Below the pieces are notes generated by a model that was not told the origin of the DNA, did not search any database, and worked only from the letters and a program-made list of their open reading frames with translations. The translations under genes and the position numbers were made by a program. A DNA stretch of 64,000 bases from UBA7446 sp965656545 (GTDB lineage Bacteria; Bacteroidota; Bacteroidia; Flavobacteriales; Flavobacteriaceae): positions 62,001 through 126,000 of the forward strand of contig CBFHKZ010000002.1 of assembly GCA_965656545.1 (NCBI GenBank). Reading direction: 5' to 3'. Each line of letters begins with the position of its first letter. The stretch's first letter is position 1. Shown here piece by piece: positions 27,708-35,919 of the stretch.

Positions 27708-28163
27708 ATGCGGATAACGCCTTCATCTATTAAATTTTATACGCTTTTTAAGCTACCCGCGGCTTATTTTACTGGGGTACGGGTAAAAAGCATAGATGAA
27801 AAACAATGTACTGTTCGTGTGCGTTTGAATTTTATGAATAAAAACCCCTTTCGCTCTATGTTTTGGGCAGTTCAAGGGATGGCTGCCGAATTAAGCACGG
27901 GCGCTTTAATCATGCATGCACTGCACGGTTCAAACACAACAGCCTCTATGTTGGTAATCGAGAACAAGGCTACGTTCTCAAAAAAGGCAGTCGGACGGAT
28001 ACGCTTTAGTTGCAATCAAGGCGAGGCAGTCTTGAGTGCTATTCATGCGGCCAAAGAAGCAAATGCGCCCCAACAGCTTTGGCTACATGCCAATGGACTT
28101 GACGAGGCTGGTGAAGAAGTGTCCTCTTTTTCCTTTTTGTGGACGATAAAAGTCAAAAATTAA
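27708..28163 (+). CDS. DUF4442 hotdog-fold protein
   Basis: 151 residues. The DUF4442 pattern is visible: KLPAAYFTGVRV, VRVRLNFMNKNPFRSMFWAV and the helix AVQGMAAELSTGALIMHAL, typical of hotdog thioesterase-like domains (residues about 10-148). Members are thought to act on acyl-CoA-type thioesters; the substrate is unknown. Only three bases after trxB, so co-transcribed. Confidence 0.8.
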   Translation: MRITPSSIKFYTLFKLPAAYFTGVRVKSIDEKQCTVRVRLNFMNKNPFRSMFWAVQGMAAELSTGALIMHALHGSNTTASMLVIENKATFSKKAVGRIRFSCNQGEAVLSAIHAAKEANAPQQLWLHANGLDEAGEEVSSFSFLWTIKVKN

Positions 28164-28220
28164 CATTTCTACAACACTTTTATTGGATGCGATTTACGTA
28201 TTTCGTGTCAAACATCAACC

Positions 28221-28397
28221 ATGTCTCCTAAACCAACAGTATCGTATTTTAAAAAGATTCTAACGAATGTTTATGAATACCCTAGCATCTTCTACAAAGA
28301 GCTAAAAAAGGCCAAAAGCCAGCTGGATGCTTATGATTATGGAAGACTAAAACAATGGGCATCTAAACTTGAGAAATCTCGAGTTACTTTGGACTAA
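28221..28397 (+). CDS. Small basic protein of unknown function (58 residues)
   Basis: An ATG frame of 58 codons, too short for most gene finders. The product is lysine-rich with a helical pattern: VSYFKKILTNVYEYPSIFYKE, then LKKAKSQLDAYDY, then LKQWASKLEKS. No motif is recognised, though the YPxxFYKELKKA pattern looks like a conserved helix, not random sequence. The frame ends 14 bp inside the 3' end of the convergent oxyR gene. Confidence is moderate. Confidence 0.5.
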   Translation: MSPKPTVSYFKKILTNVYEYPSIFYKELKKAKSQLDAYDYGRLKQWASKLEKSRVTLD

Positions 28398-29313
28398 TAA
28401 TCTTTATGTCCTCATAAACAATAGCCCCTCTAATTATAGCTCTGATTTTATCGTGTAAGGCTTCAATGATGTGTAGCTTTAGTTTTCGTTGATGGTAAAT
28501 CATACTCACTTCACGTGCGGGTTCGGGTGCTTCAAAGGATTTTAGATTTACTTGCTGTTTACCACTTAACTTACGTGCGTGTAAATACGGCAATAATGTT
28601 ATGCCCAAGCCTTCTTCTGCTAATTGCACTAAGGTTTCAAAGCTGCCGCTTTTAATCTCAAATGGAAGGGGCACTTCGTGTTTTATTTTACATATGTTTA
28701 ATGCCGAATTTCTAAAACAATGCCCGTCTTGTAAGAGTAATACCCGTTCACCTTTTAACATTTCGGCGATGATACTTTTTTCTTTATTGAGCTTGGAATG
28801 TGTAGGCGCATAAACCATAAAGGGTTCGTAGTAAAGTGGCTTTTCAAATATGTGCTCATAATCTAGCGGCGTAGCCGCAATACCTGCGTCAAGCGTTCCT
28901 TTTTCTAAATTTTCAATAATTTGTTGGGTAGGCATTTCTTCAATTTCTAAAACAAGTTTGGGATAAGCCTTTAGAACAGTTTGTAAAAACAAGGGGAGTA
29001 GGGTAGACATAACCGTAGGTATGATGCCGAGTTTAAAACTGCCACCAATCACGCCTTTTTCTTGTTGAATGACATCTTGTATTCTATCTGACTCTGCTAC
29101 AATAAGATGAGCTTGTTGTATGATTTTTTCACCAACTGCAGTAAGCCCAATTGGTTTTTGGGTGCGGTCGAATATTTTTAAATCAAGTTCTTGTTCCAGC
29201 TTTTGGATTTGCATGCTCAAAGTTGGCTGGGTTACATAAACGTGTTGGGCTGCGGTGGTGAAGTTTCGATGTTCTGCTACAGCAATACAATATTTAAGTT
29301 GGGTTATGGTCAT
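28384..29313 (-). CDS. oxyR: OxyR-type LysR regulator of peroxide stress
   Basis: A 309-residue LysR regulator. The winged helix-turn-helix (HRNFTTAAQHVYVTQPTLSM) spans residues 15-34. The sensor domain has Cys199 and Cys208 in GHCFRNSALNIC, the same numbers and spacing as the two peroxide-sensing cysteines of E. coli OxyR. Oxidation forms the disulfide and activates catalase genes; the likely target katG is in this window at 54.6-56.7 kb. Its 3' end overlaps a small gene on the other strand. Confidence 0.92.
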   Translation of the reverse strand: MTITQLKYCIAVAEHRNFTTAAQHVYVTQPTLSMQIQKLEQELDLKIFDRTQKPIGLTAVGEKIIQQAHLIVAESDRIQDVIQQEKGVIGGSFKLGIIPTVMSTLLPLFLQTVLKAYPKLVLEIEEMPTQQIIENLEKGTLDAGIAATPLDYEHIFEKPLYYEPFMVYAPTHSKLNKEKSIIAEMLKGERVLLLQDGHCFRNSALNICKIKHEVPLPFEIKSGSFETLVQLAEEGLGITLLPYLHARKLSGKQQVNLKSFEAPEPAREVSMIYHQRKLKLHIIEALHDKIRAIIRGAIVYEDIKIISPK

Positions 29314-29314
29314 T

Positions 29315-30022
29315 TTATTCGGTTAAAACGGTTATTTGCATGCGCATATTCGTTAGCGGCCACTCTCGTTTGTCTGTTGGGAGTGCATTGATAGCATCGA
29401 CAACTTCCATGCCACGTATGACCTTTCCAAAGACAGTGTAGCTCCCGTCCAAATGGTATGCACCTGGGGATTGATGTACAATGAAAAACTCATAGGGTGA
29501 TGCTAGTTTGTGTGGATTTTCAATTTCGCTGCTAGGCATGGAGATGACACCTCTGTGGTGTTTGTGGCCTTTACGTGTGTCGGGGGGAAGTAGGTATTTA
29601 CCAATTTTTCTTCTCTTTTGTCCGGTATCTGTATTATCCGAATTACCTCCTTGAATAATAAAATCAGGTACTACCCTGTGAAAATAAGTGTTATTGAAGT
29701 ATTTCTGCTTTGTCAAAAAAATAAAATTTGCCCTGTGGTAAGGTGTGTTTTCAAAAAGTAAAACATCAAAACTTCCTAGTGGGGTTTCAATGCGAACTTT
29801 ATTTTCGGGATGTTTTTCACCGTATGCTTTTAAAAAGGGAATGGCCGTTTCTGCGCTTAAAGGTAGATCGCTCTTTTTTGCGGGTAATACCTTTTTCTTA
29901 TCTGTCGGCTTAGGTATTTCCACAACCGTTTTTTTATTGCTTTTTGATGCGGATGTTGAATTACAAGACAGCGTTATGCTTGCAAAAGCAATTGAAAACA
30001 AAAGAATAAAAACGCGTTTCAT
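29315..30022 (-). CDS. Cyclophilin-type peptidyl-prolyl isomerase, lipoprotein
   Basis: 235 residues. Signal peptide with lipobox ITLSC (Cys20), a charged spacer, then a cyclophilin domain (about residues 75-233): FENTPYHRANFIFL, YFHRVVPDFIIQGGN with the catalytic Arg, and GSYTVFGKVIRGMEVV. It should fold proteins in the periplasm or at the cell surface. It is one base upstream of oxyR, but that spacing alone does not prove a shared role. Confidence 0.9.
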   Translation of the reverse strand: MKRVFILLFSIAFASITLSCNSTSASKSNKKTVVEIPKPTDKKKVLPAKKSDLPLSAETAIPFLKAYGEKHPENKVRIETPLGSFDVLLFENTPYHRANFIFLTKQKYFNNTYFHRVVPDFIIQGGNSDNTDTGQKRRKIGKYLLPPDTRKGHKHHRGVISMPSSEIENPHKLASPYEFFIVHQSPGAYHLDGSYTVFGKVIRGMEVVDAINALPTDKREWPLTNMRMQITVLTE

Positions 30023-30086
30023 GATGGTGTAAAGTTAATGGTTTTCCTTTCTATATAATACCCACATCTGTTTGCACTTCCTTTTG

Positions 30087-30094
30087 TACTTTTG
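30087..30094 (+). promoter_or_regulatory. Probable -7 box of the acyltransferase gene
   Basis: TACTTTTG fits TAnnTTTG and ends 17 bp before the GTG start at 30112. Confidence 0.5.
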
Positions 30095-30111
30095 TAAAAC
30101 AAAACCTAATT

Positions 30112-30837
30112 GTGTTTAAACGCAACCCATTCGGACATTACCTTTTTATTAAGCTCTGGCTCATACGACTGCTCGGTTTTTTTACACGCAGACGATTTAA
30201 TCGTTTTAACGACTTACAAATACGCGGATCCGAAATTATTCGAGATCTTCCAGATACAAATGTGCTTTTTATTTCTAATCATCAAACTTATTTTGCCGAT
30301 GTAACAGCCATGTTTCATGTATTTTTTGCCAGTCTTGCAGGTCGTGTTGATAATCTGAATTATCTGCGTTATATATGGAAACCAAAGTTAAACGTGTATT
30401 ATATCGCTGCTAAAGAAACGATGAAGGCTGGTTTTTTACCACGTATTTTGGCTTACACAGGTTCTATTTCAATTGAGCGCACTTGGCGTGAAAAGGGCAA
30501 GTCCATTAACCGTCAGGTTAAGATGAGTGATATTTCAAATATTGGCAAAGCCTTAAATGACGGTTGGGTAATTACTTTCCCACAGGGAACTACAAAGCCA
30601 TTTGCTCCTGTTCGTAAGGGAACACTACATATTATCAAAACCTACAATCCCATAGTTGTGCCCATACAAATTGATGGTTTTCGACGTTCGTTTGACAAAA
30701 AGGGCATTTTTATTAAGAAAAAGGGCATCAAGCAGACCATGCATATCAAGCCGCCAATGAAATTTGATCTTGAAAAGCCAACAGATGAATTGATTTTACA
30801 GATAGCTGAAGCTATTGGGCAAGTACCCAAAAAATAG
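30112..30837 (+). CDS. Lysophospholipid acyltransferase family protein
   Basis: 241 residues of the PlsC-like family, which transfers fatty acyl groups to glycerol-phosphate or related lipids at the inner membrane. The usual HxxxxD motif appears as ISNHQTYFADVTA near residue 62; TFPQGTTKPFAPVRKG near residue 158 matches the substrate block normally written EGT; VVPIQIDG follows. The start is GTG at 30112; no in-frame ATG gives a full domain. It is convergent with the SOD gene. Confidence 0.85.
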   Translation: MFKRNPFGHYLFIKLWLIRLLGFFTRRRFNRFNDLQIRGSEIIRDLPDTNVLFISNHQTYFADVTAMFHVFFASLAGRVDNLNYLRYIWKPKLNVYYIAAKETMKAGFLPRILAYTGSISIERTWREKGKSINRQVKMSDISNIGKALNDGWVITFPQGTTKPFAPVRKGTLHIIKTYNPIVVPIQIDGFRRSFDKKGIFIKKKGIKQTMHIKPPMKFDLEKPTDELILQIAEAIGQVPKK

Positions 30838-31344
30838 TTATTCTAGAATTCCAGCACAGCTTATGCGCGCACCTGCAGCACCCGATGGCTGAGAGACAAA
30901 ATCATCTGCTCCTTGATGAACAATAATGGCTTTTCCTAAAATATTTTTTGTGTCGTCTTCACAACCAATACACCATTCGTCTGTTTCAAAATATACCCGT
31001 CCGATGCCGTTTTCGCCAACTTCAAAGTTGCCTATGTCTCCTTTGTGATAGCCTTCCTCGTCACCCCAAGCCCCATGTGGTTCAAAGGTTGGATTCCAGT
31101 GGCCTCCTGTTGATTTACCGTCATCAGAAGAACAATCTGCTTTTTCGTGAAGGTGTATGGCATGCGTTCCTTCTGAAAGCCCACGGATGGTAGCACTTAA
31201 GCTGACTACCCCATCTTTTTCACTTAAAAGCGCAAAGCCAGCTGCGTTTGAGCCGCTTTTTGCATCTAAGCCTACTTCAAGTTGGCTGTGTTGACACGAG
31301 GTTGCTGTAATTAAAATAATAAGAAGTAATGCGTATTTTTTCAT
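30838..31344 (-). CDS. sodC: Copper/zinc superoxide dismutase, lipoprotein
   Basis: Turns superoxide into peroxide and oxygen outside the cytoplasm. 168 residues from ATG 31344 (MKKYALLLIILITATSC, lipobox Cys17). Metal ligands are in HAIHLHEKADC, GGHWNPTFEPHG, HKGDIGNFEV and IIVHQGADDF; the active-site Arg is in GARISCAGIL. A CxxC pair (EWCIGC) is unusual and may be structural. The longer frame starting 27 bp upstream is rejected because the signal peptide begins at the chosen start. Stress partner of oxyR and katG. Confidence 0.9.
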   Translation of the reverse strand: MKKYALLLIILITATSCQHSQLEVGLDAKSGSNAAGFALLSEKDGVVSLSATIRGLSEGTHAIHLHEKADCSSDDGKSTGGHWNPTFEPHGAWGDEEGYHKGDIGNFEVGENGIGRVYFETDEWCIGCEDDTKNILGKAIIVHQGADDFVSQPSGAAGARISCAGILE

Positions 31345-31376
31345 ACTACCAAAATACACAATTTTGAACACAAAAC

Positions 31377-32126
31377 TTAGTTTAATAATGGGGCAAGTTT
31401 ATTGTAATAGCGTTCTGCAATAAATTCAGCACCTGCTTTGTTGTAATGTATGTCATCTGCCAACAAATCGTCAGTAAATCCAGTTGCCATATCCACAACA
31501 ATAAGCTTTGATGTTGTGGTCGTTTGACTGCTTGCAATTTGTGCAATTACAGTCTTCATTTGCGCAAAAAGTAATTTGTATTCATCTGTCATAAATGATG
31601 ATTTTCCAGGGGCAAGTTGCTCAATGATGATGGTTATGTTGGGGTTATGCGCTTGAATTTTGTCTATAATGGCGTTGATGTTTGCGACAATGCCATTAAA
31701 ATCAGCTCCGCTTAATGCATCATTTCCACCGGGCGAGCTAAAGAGTACGATGTCTACATCACCAACAGATTTTAGCCAAGTATCTATATTGGCATTGATT
31801 TGTGCTGCAGTCCAGCCACCACGACCTTCGTGCTCATTATCGAAGCAGAAATTTTTATAAGATTCATATTCCCATAGATCTTGATTGGTGCCTACGAAAT
31901 CAAACTCAAATGCACCATCAACCAAGTCTTTCCACAGTTCATAGCGATAACTCTCAAAAACACCCGGAAAGCCTTGTACGCGCGATGCGCCCAAAGGCAT
32001 GATTTTGGTGCCTTTTTCTATTGGCGTGCATGCTGCTGCAATATCATTATCGTCATCATCAGAACAAGACAGTACTGATAACAATATAAAAAGTAATACG
32101 GGAAAATTAAAAATAGCTGTTTTCAT
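31377..32126 (-). CDS. SGNH/GDSL-family hydrolase, lipoprotein
   Basis: 249 residues. Lipobox LSC at Cys21. The SGNH blocks are recognisable: block I is IMPLGASRVQG (GAS in place of the usual GDS, nucleophile Ser kept), block III is SSPGGNDAL, and block V is DDIHYNKAGAEF with the catalytic Asp and His. Such enzymes are esterases or deacetylases on sugars or lipids. The substrate is unknown. A run of Asp after the lipobox (SDDDDND) suggests surface exposure. Confidence 0.85.
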   Translation of the reverse strand: MKTAIFNFPVLLFILLSVLSCSDDDDNDIAAACTPIEKGTKIMPLGASRVQGFPGVFESYRYELWKDLVDGAFEFDFVGTNQDLWEYESYKNFCFDNEHEGRGGWTAAQINANIDTWLKSVGDVDIVLFSSPGGNDALSGADFNGIVANINAIIDKIQAHNPNITIIIEQLAPGKSSFMTDEYKLLFAQMKTVIAQIASSQTTTTSKLIVVDMATGFTDDLLADDIHYNKAGAEFIAERYYNKLAPLLN

Positions 32127-32241
32127 GTTTTGAGTTAATAAGGCTTTTAATCCTAAATTCGTGTAAATGTTGGGCCAAACTAAGCATATTATTCATTTTT
32201 CAAGCAATTGCGTATAAATATAGATATTTGAAAAAAAAAGT

Positions 32242-33261
32242 ATGCGAAAGCTGTCAGGCTATATATTCATTGTCTTTTGCTTAAGTGCTTGTAAGGTAAA
32301 TTACCGCACAGCTTCTTTTGCTCCTAAAACTAATGTGATTGATTACTCAAACACTGAACATTGGGCAGTATATGATGGTGTTTCATCTGAAGGAAAGACG
32401 ATAGGTGCCATTTCTGATACTACTGCAGCAGATGTTTTTTATGTTTACCCAACCCTTCTTATTGATAAAAAAGACACCAATTGGAATGCAGCTATTGATG
32501 ATGCTAACGTCAATTCAGATGTAATAAAATGGATATTGCCTTATCAAGCAGCCGCATGGGCCGATGCGGGGCGTTTGTTTGTGCCTTTTTACCGTCAGAA
32601 CCACTACCGCGCTTTTTTTAAGCCTTATATTGATGAAGGGGGCCGTGAAGCGATAGCATTTGCTTATGACGATGTAAAGGCTGCATTTGAATATTACATG
32701 AAATTTAAAAACAAAGGTCGCCCCATTATTTTAGCTGGCCACAGTCAAGGGGCACTACACTTAAAGAAGATATTGCAAGAATATTTTGATGGCAAACCCC
32801 TCCAAAAGCAATTGGTAGCCGCCTATTTGATTGGCACACGTGTTATGGAAGATGCGTTTAATACATTAAGACCACTAATTTCTCCAGACCAGATTGGTGG
32901 TTATGTTAGTTGGAACTCCTATAAGAAGGGTAAATATCCAAAATACTACGATTGGTACAACAATGCGATTACGACGAACCCCATTAGTTGGGATAACAGC
33001 AAAGAAAGTCTAATGAAAGATCACAAGGGATTGCTGTACTATGATAATGTGTTGTACGAAAAAAGCTTAGAAGTTGAAAAAATCAATGGTATATTGTGGG
33101 TGAGTTTACCTAAAGTACCTAAACGCTTTTTAATGTCTTTTGTAAAAGACTACCACCGTTTTGATGTTACTTTATTCTGGGAAGATATTCGACAAAATGC
33201 CTTGCAACGGGTAGAAGCCTTCAATCGCGAAAAGCTTAGAGCTCCTCAGGGGCAATTTTAA
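32242..33261 (+). CDS. DUF3089 alpha/beta-hydrolase-like lipoprotein
   Basis: 339 residues. Lipobox LSAC (Cys17). DUF3089 family: FYVYPTLLIDKKD near the start, the nucleophile elbow ILAGHSQGALHL (Ser near residue 170) and GGYVSWNSYKKG later. It probably hydrolyses an ester outside the cytoplasm. It is convergent with the ferredoxin gene, overlapping it by 26 bp at the 3' ends. Confidence 0.85.
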   Translation: MRKLSGYIFIVFCLSACKVNYRTASFAPKTNVIDYSNTEHWAVYDGVSSEGKTIGAISDTTAADVFYVYPTLLIDKKDTNWNAAIDDANVNSDVIKWILPYQAAAWADAGRLFVPFYRQNHYRAFFKPYIDEGGREAIAFAYDDVKAAFEYYMKFKNKGRPIILAGHSQGALHLKKILQEYFDGKPLQKQLVAAYLIGTRVMEDAFNTLRPLISPDQIGGYVSWNSYKKGKYPKYYDWYNNAITTNPISWDNSKESLMKDHKGLLYYDNVLYEKSLEVEKINGILWVSLPKVPKRFLMSFVKDYHRFDVTLFWEDIRQNALQRVEAFNREKLRAPQGQF

Positions 33262-33562
33262 CTTTTAGCCCATCCAATTCCGCAGTGATGGGTATCTGAC
33301 AGCCCAATCGTGAGTTTTCTTCAACGTGATAGGCTTCGTCAAGCATGGCCTGTTCATCATCGTTGCGTTCTCCAAAATGTTCTTCAGTAAGTATATAAAC
33401 TTGACAGGATGCACACATCGCCATTCCGCCACATGTCCCAGCCACCGGTAGGTCATATCCTTTGCAAACCTCCATCAGGTTGAGGTTCATGTCTGTAGGA
33501 ACAGCAAAGTCGTGCTCCGTTCCCTCACGGTCAATAACTGTAATGTTGATATCTAGGCTCAA
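33236..33562 (-). CDS. [2Fe-2S] ferredoxin (adrenodoxin type)
   Basis: 108 residues. The cluster ligands are the cysteines of GTCGGMAMCASC and one in NSRLGCQI, the C-x5-C-x2-C...C layout of adrenodoxin-like ferredoxins. As last gene of the sulfate-assimilation operon, it is the probable electron carrier between the reductase gene just upstream (ATGA overlap) and the sulfite reductase. This also fits the ferredoxin-type, flavin-less sulfite reductase found here. Confidence 0.9.
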   Translation of the reverse strand: MSLDINITVIDREGTEHDFAVPTDMNLNLMEVCKGYDLPVAGTCGGMAMCASCQVYILTEEHFGERNDDEQAMLDEAYHVEENSRLGCQIPITAELDGLKVKIAPEEL

Positions 33563-34593
33563 GATTTAATGGTCTCTTTTGGTTGTTCGTCTTCAAATCC
33601 TTGAACCCCTTGAACAGTGGTGTATTTGAGTGTAAATTTCTTGTCTGGATTGATGATTTTGTATGCCGTTTGAACCGCAAGCGTTGCCTCGTGAAAGCCA
33701 CACAAAATGAGTTTTAGTTTGCCCGGGTAGGTATTTACGTCTCCAATGGCAAATACGCCTGGGCGGTTGGTTTGATAATCAAAGGTGTCCACTACTATGG
33801 CGTTTTTTTCAATTTCAAGTCCCCAATCCCCAATGGGTCCTAGTTTTGGCGATAAGCCAAACAACGGGAACCACAGGTCTGTGTCAACAGTTATATTACC
33901 TTCTTTGGTGTGAATGACTACGGATGTTAAATCACCATCTCCATTGAGTTCTTTTACTTCTGCAAAGGTGTGAAGTTCCATTTTACCAGCAGCAGCCAGT
34001 TCTTGTGCTCTTGACACAGAATCTTTGTGTGCCCTATAGCGATCGCTTCTGTGCACGAGGTGAACAAAACTACCTTTCTCTGCAAAGTAGATGGCCCAAT
34101 CAAGGGCAGAATCACCACCGCCAGATATTACCATGTCTTTTCCTTCAAACTGATCAGGGTCTTTGACAATGTAACGCACGCCTTTTTCTTCAAAGGCTCC
34201 AATGTTGCTGATCAGGGGTTTCCTTGGCTCAAAGCTTCCCAAGCCGCCAGCAATCATAACCACAGGGGCATGGTGCTGTGTGCCTTTGCTGGTTGTTACG
34301 ATAAAGGAACCGTCTGCTTGTTTTTCGATGCTATCGGCACGTTCACCAAGCGTAAAGCCAGGTTTGAACGGCGCAGCTTGCTCCATGAGATTATCCACCA
34401 ATTCGCCTGCCAGCACCGTAGGGTATCCCGGAATATCGTAAATGGGTTTTTTGGGATAAATTTCAGACAGTTGCCCTCCGGGTTGTGGAATGGCATCGAT
34501 TAAATGACAACGTAACTTCATAAGACCTGCTTCAAATACGGCAAATAGTCCAACGGGGCCAGCTCCAATAATAATAATGTCTGTTTTAATCAT
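33559..34593 (-). CDS. Ferredoxin-NADP+ reductase, thioredoxin-reductase-like type
   Basis: 344 residues. FAD motif IIGAGPVGLFAVFEAG near residue 8 and VISGGGDSALDWAIYF near 158 bind FAD and NADPH; TNRPGVFAIGDVNTYPGKLKL is the C-terminal FAD box. It has no CxxC pair, which separates it from TrxB and fits the YumC type. It likely draws electrons from NADPH for the ferredoxin encoded next. The start overlaps the stop of the siroheme gene by eight bases. Confidence 0.9.
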   Translation of the reverse strand: MIKTDIIIIGAGPVGLFAVFEAGLMKLRCHLIDAIPQPGGQLSEIYPKKPIYDIPGYPTVLAGELVDNLMEQAAPFKPGFTLGERADSIEKQADGSFIVTTSKGTQHHAPVVMIAGGLGSFEPRKPLISNIGAFEEKGVRYIVKDPDQFEGKDMVISGGGDSALDWAIYFAEKGSFVHLVHRSDRYRAHKDSVSRAQELAAAGKMELHTFAEVKELNGDGDLTSVVIHTKEGNITVDTDLWFPLFGLSPKLGPIGDWGLEIEKNAIVVDTFDYQTNRPGVFAIGDVNTYPGKLKLILCGFHEATLAVQTAYKIINPDKKFTLKYTTVQGVQGFEDEQPKETIKS

Positions 34594-35161
34594 CTTGCTC
34601 GAGTAGTTTTTCTGTTAATTTATTCATTGCTATAACTTTTTGCTCAAAATCTCCTTTTAACTTATTGCGATAGACATAAAGTTTATCGAGTAATGCATCG
34701 GTTTCCTCTGGTAAAAATGCTTCTAACCACTGTCGTAAACGTTTTGCTAAAGTAGGGGATTTTCCATTTGTGGAAATGGCAATTTTAAGATTTCCTTTGG
34801 TTACGATGCCGCCCATATAAAAATCACACAGCGGCGGATTGTCTGCCACGTTGACTAAAATGTGCTTTTTACGACAAAGGTTATAGACACGTTCGTTAAC
34901 TTTAGGGCTGTCTGTTGTGGCAATAACAATATTTTTATTCGCTAAAAAGCGCAAACGAAAACGGCTGTTTATCACCCGAACACTTTTGTCTTGAATAAAA
35001 TCTTTTGTCTCTGTTCTTAGCATAGGGCTTACCAAAGTCACACGTGCGTTGGGCGATGACTTAAACAGGAATTGTAATTTTTCTAATGCCACATACCCAC
35101 CGCCTACAATGAGAACTTCTAGCTGCTCTGTTTTTAAAAAAATAGGGTAGAGGGTGTTCAT
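34586..35161 (-). CDS. Precorrin-2 dehydrogenase / sirohydrochlorin ferrochelatase (siroheme synthase N-part)
   Basis: 191 residues, matching the first half of CysG (or yeast Met8). NAD-binding motif VLIVGGGYVALEKLQFL near residue 16; VNVADNPPLCDFYMGGIV near residue 98; SPTLAKRLRQWLEAFLPE near 132. It oxidises precorrin-2 and inserts iron, completing siroheme for the sulfite reductase. Its methyltransferase partner is a separate gene directly upstream with an ATGA overlap, a split form of CysG. Confidence 0.9.
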   Translation of the reverse strand: MNTLYPIFLKTEQLEVLIVGGGYVALEKLQFLFKSSPNARVTLVSPMLRTETKDFIQDKSVRVINSRFRLRFLANKNIVIATTDSPKVNERVYNLCRKKHILVNVADNPPLCDFYMGGIVTKGNLKIAISTNGKSPTLAKRLRQWLEAFLPEETDALLDKLYVYRNKLKGDFEQKVIAMNKLTEKLLEQDD

Positions 35162-35919
35162 GCCAATTCAAACGCTTGTTGATGCTTCCACACGGCTGTT
35201 TTGTCTGTAACTGCTGGACCAACAAATACCGTAGCGGGATTGCTTATGCCTTCTTTCTTGACAATGTCAGTAATGGTTTCTAGCGTTCCAGTGACCCATT
35301 TTTCGTTTTCTAATGTTCCGTTTTGAACAATGCCCACAGGATAGTTAGCAGGTTTTTGCTTGCTGAAAATGCTCATGATTTCTTCAAGATGCGTCATGCC
35401 CATGAGGATAACAACCGTAGCTGATGATTTTGCCGCATGGCGTATGTCTTCTGATGGTTTTCCGTCGCAAGTATAACCAGTAGTGATCCAAATGCTTTCG
35501 TACAAGCAGCGCTTTGTGAGTGGTATGCGGTGTGCAGCAGCAATTCCCGTAAAAGACGATATCCCTGGAATTAGATTTGCTGAAATGCCATGCCGATTTG
35601 CATAATCAATTTCTTCGGCTGCTCTTGCAAAAACAGAAACGTCTCCGCCTTTGAGGCGTACCACTTGCTTTCCATCTTTAACAAAGTTGACAAGCATCTT
35701 GTTGATTTCATTTTGCTTAAAAGAATGTGCGCCTTTTCGTTTGCCCACAAAAAAATGTTTCCCTTGGGTATTGTGCGCAAGTATCTCGGTATTCACCAAG
35801 GCATCATACAAAATCACCTCTGCCTGTTTGATGGCATTTACACCCTTTAGGGTTATCAGTTCTGCATCTCCAGGCCCTGCTCCAACTATGGTAAGTCTTC
35901 CTTTAGTTTTTTTGTGCAT
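35158..35919 (-). CDS. cobA: Uroporphyrinogen-III C-methyltransferase
   Basis: 253 residues of the SUMT family. VGAGPGDAELITLKG is the first signature (residue 12 onward), VRLKGGDVSVFARAAEE the second near residue 83, and the end GISNPATVFVGPAV. It methylates uroporphyrinogen III twice to give precorrin-2, the siroheme precursor. It overlaps the end of the sulfite reductase gene by 17 bp and the next gene by four. Confidence 0.95.
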   Translation of the reverse strand: MHKKTKGRLTIVGAGPGDAELITLKGVNAIKQAEVILYDALVNTEILAHNTQGKHFFVGKRKGAHSFKQNEINKMLVNFVKDGKQVVRLKGGDVSVFARAAEEIDYANRHGISANLIPGISSFTGIAAAHRIPLTKRCLYESIWITTGYTCDGKPSEDIRHAAKSSATVVILMGMTHLEEIMSIFSKQKPANYPVGIVQNGTLENEKWVTGTLETITDIVKKEGISNPATVFVGPAVTDKTAVWKHQQAFELA

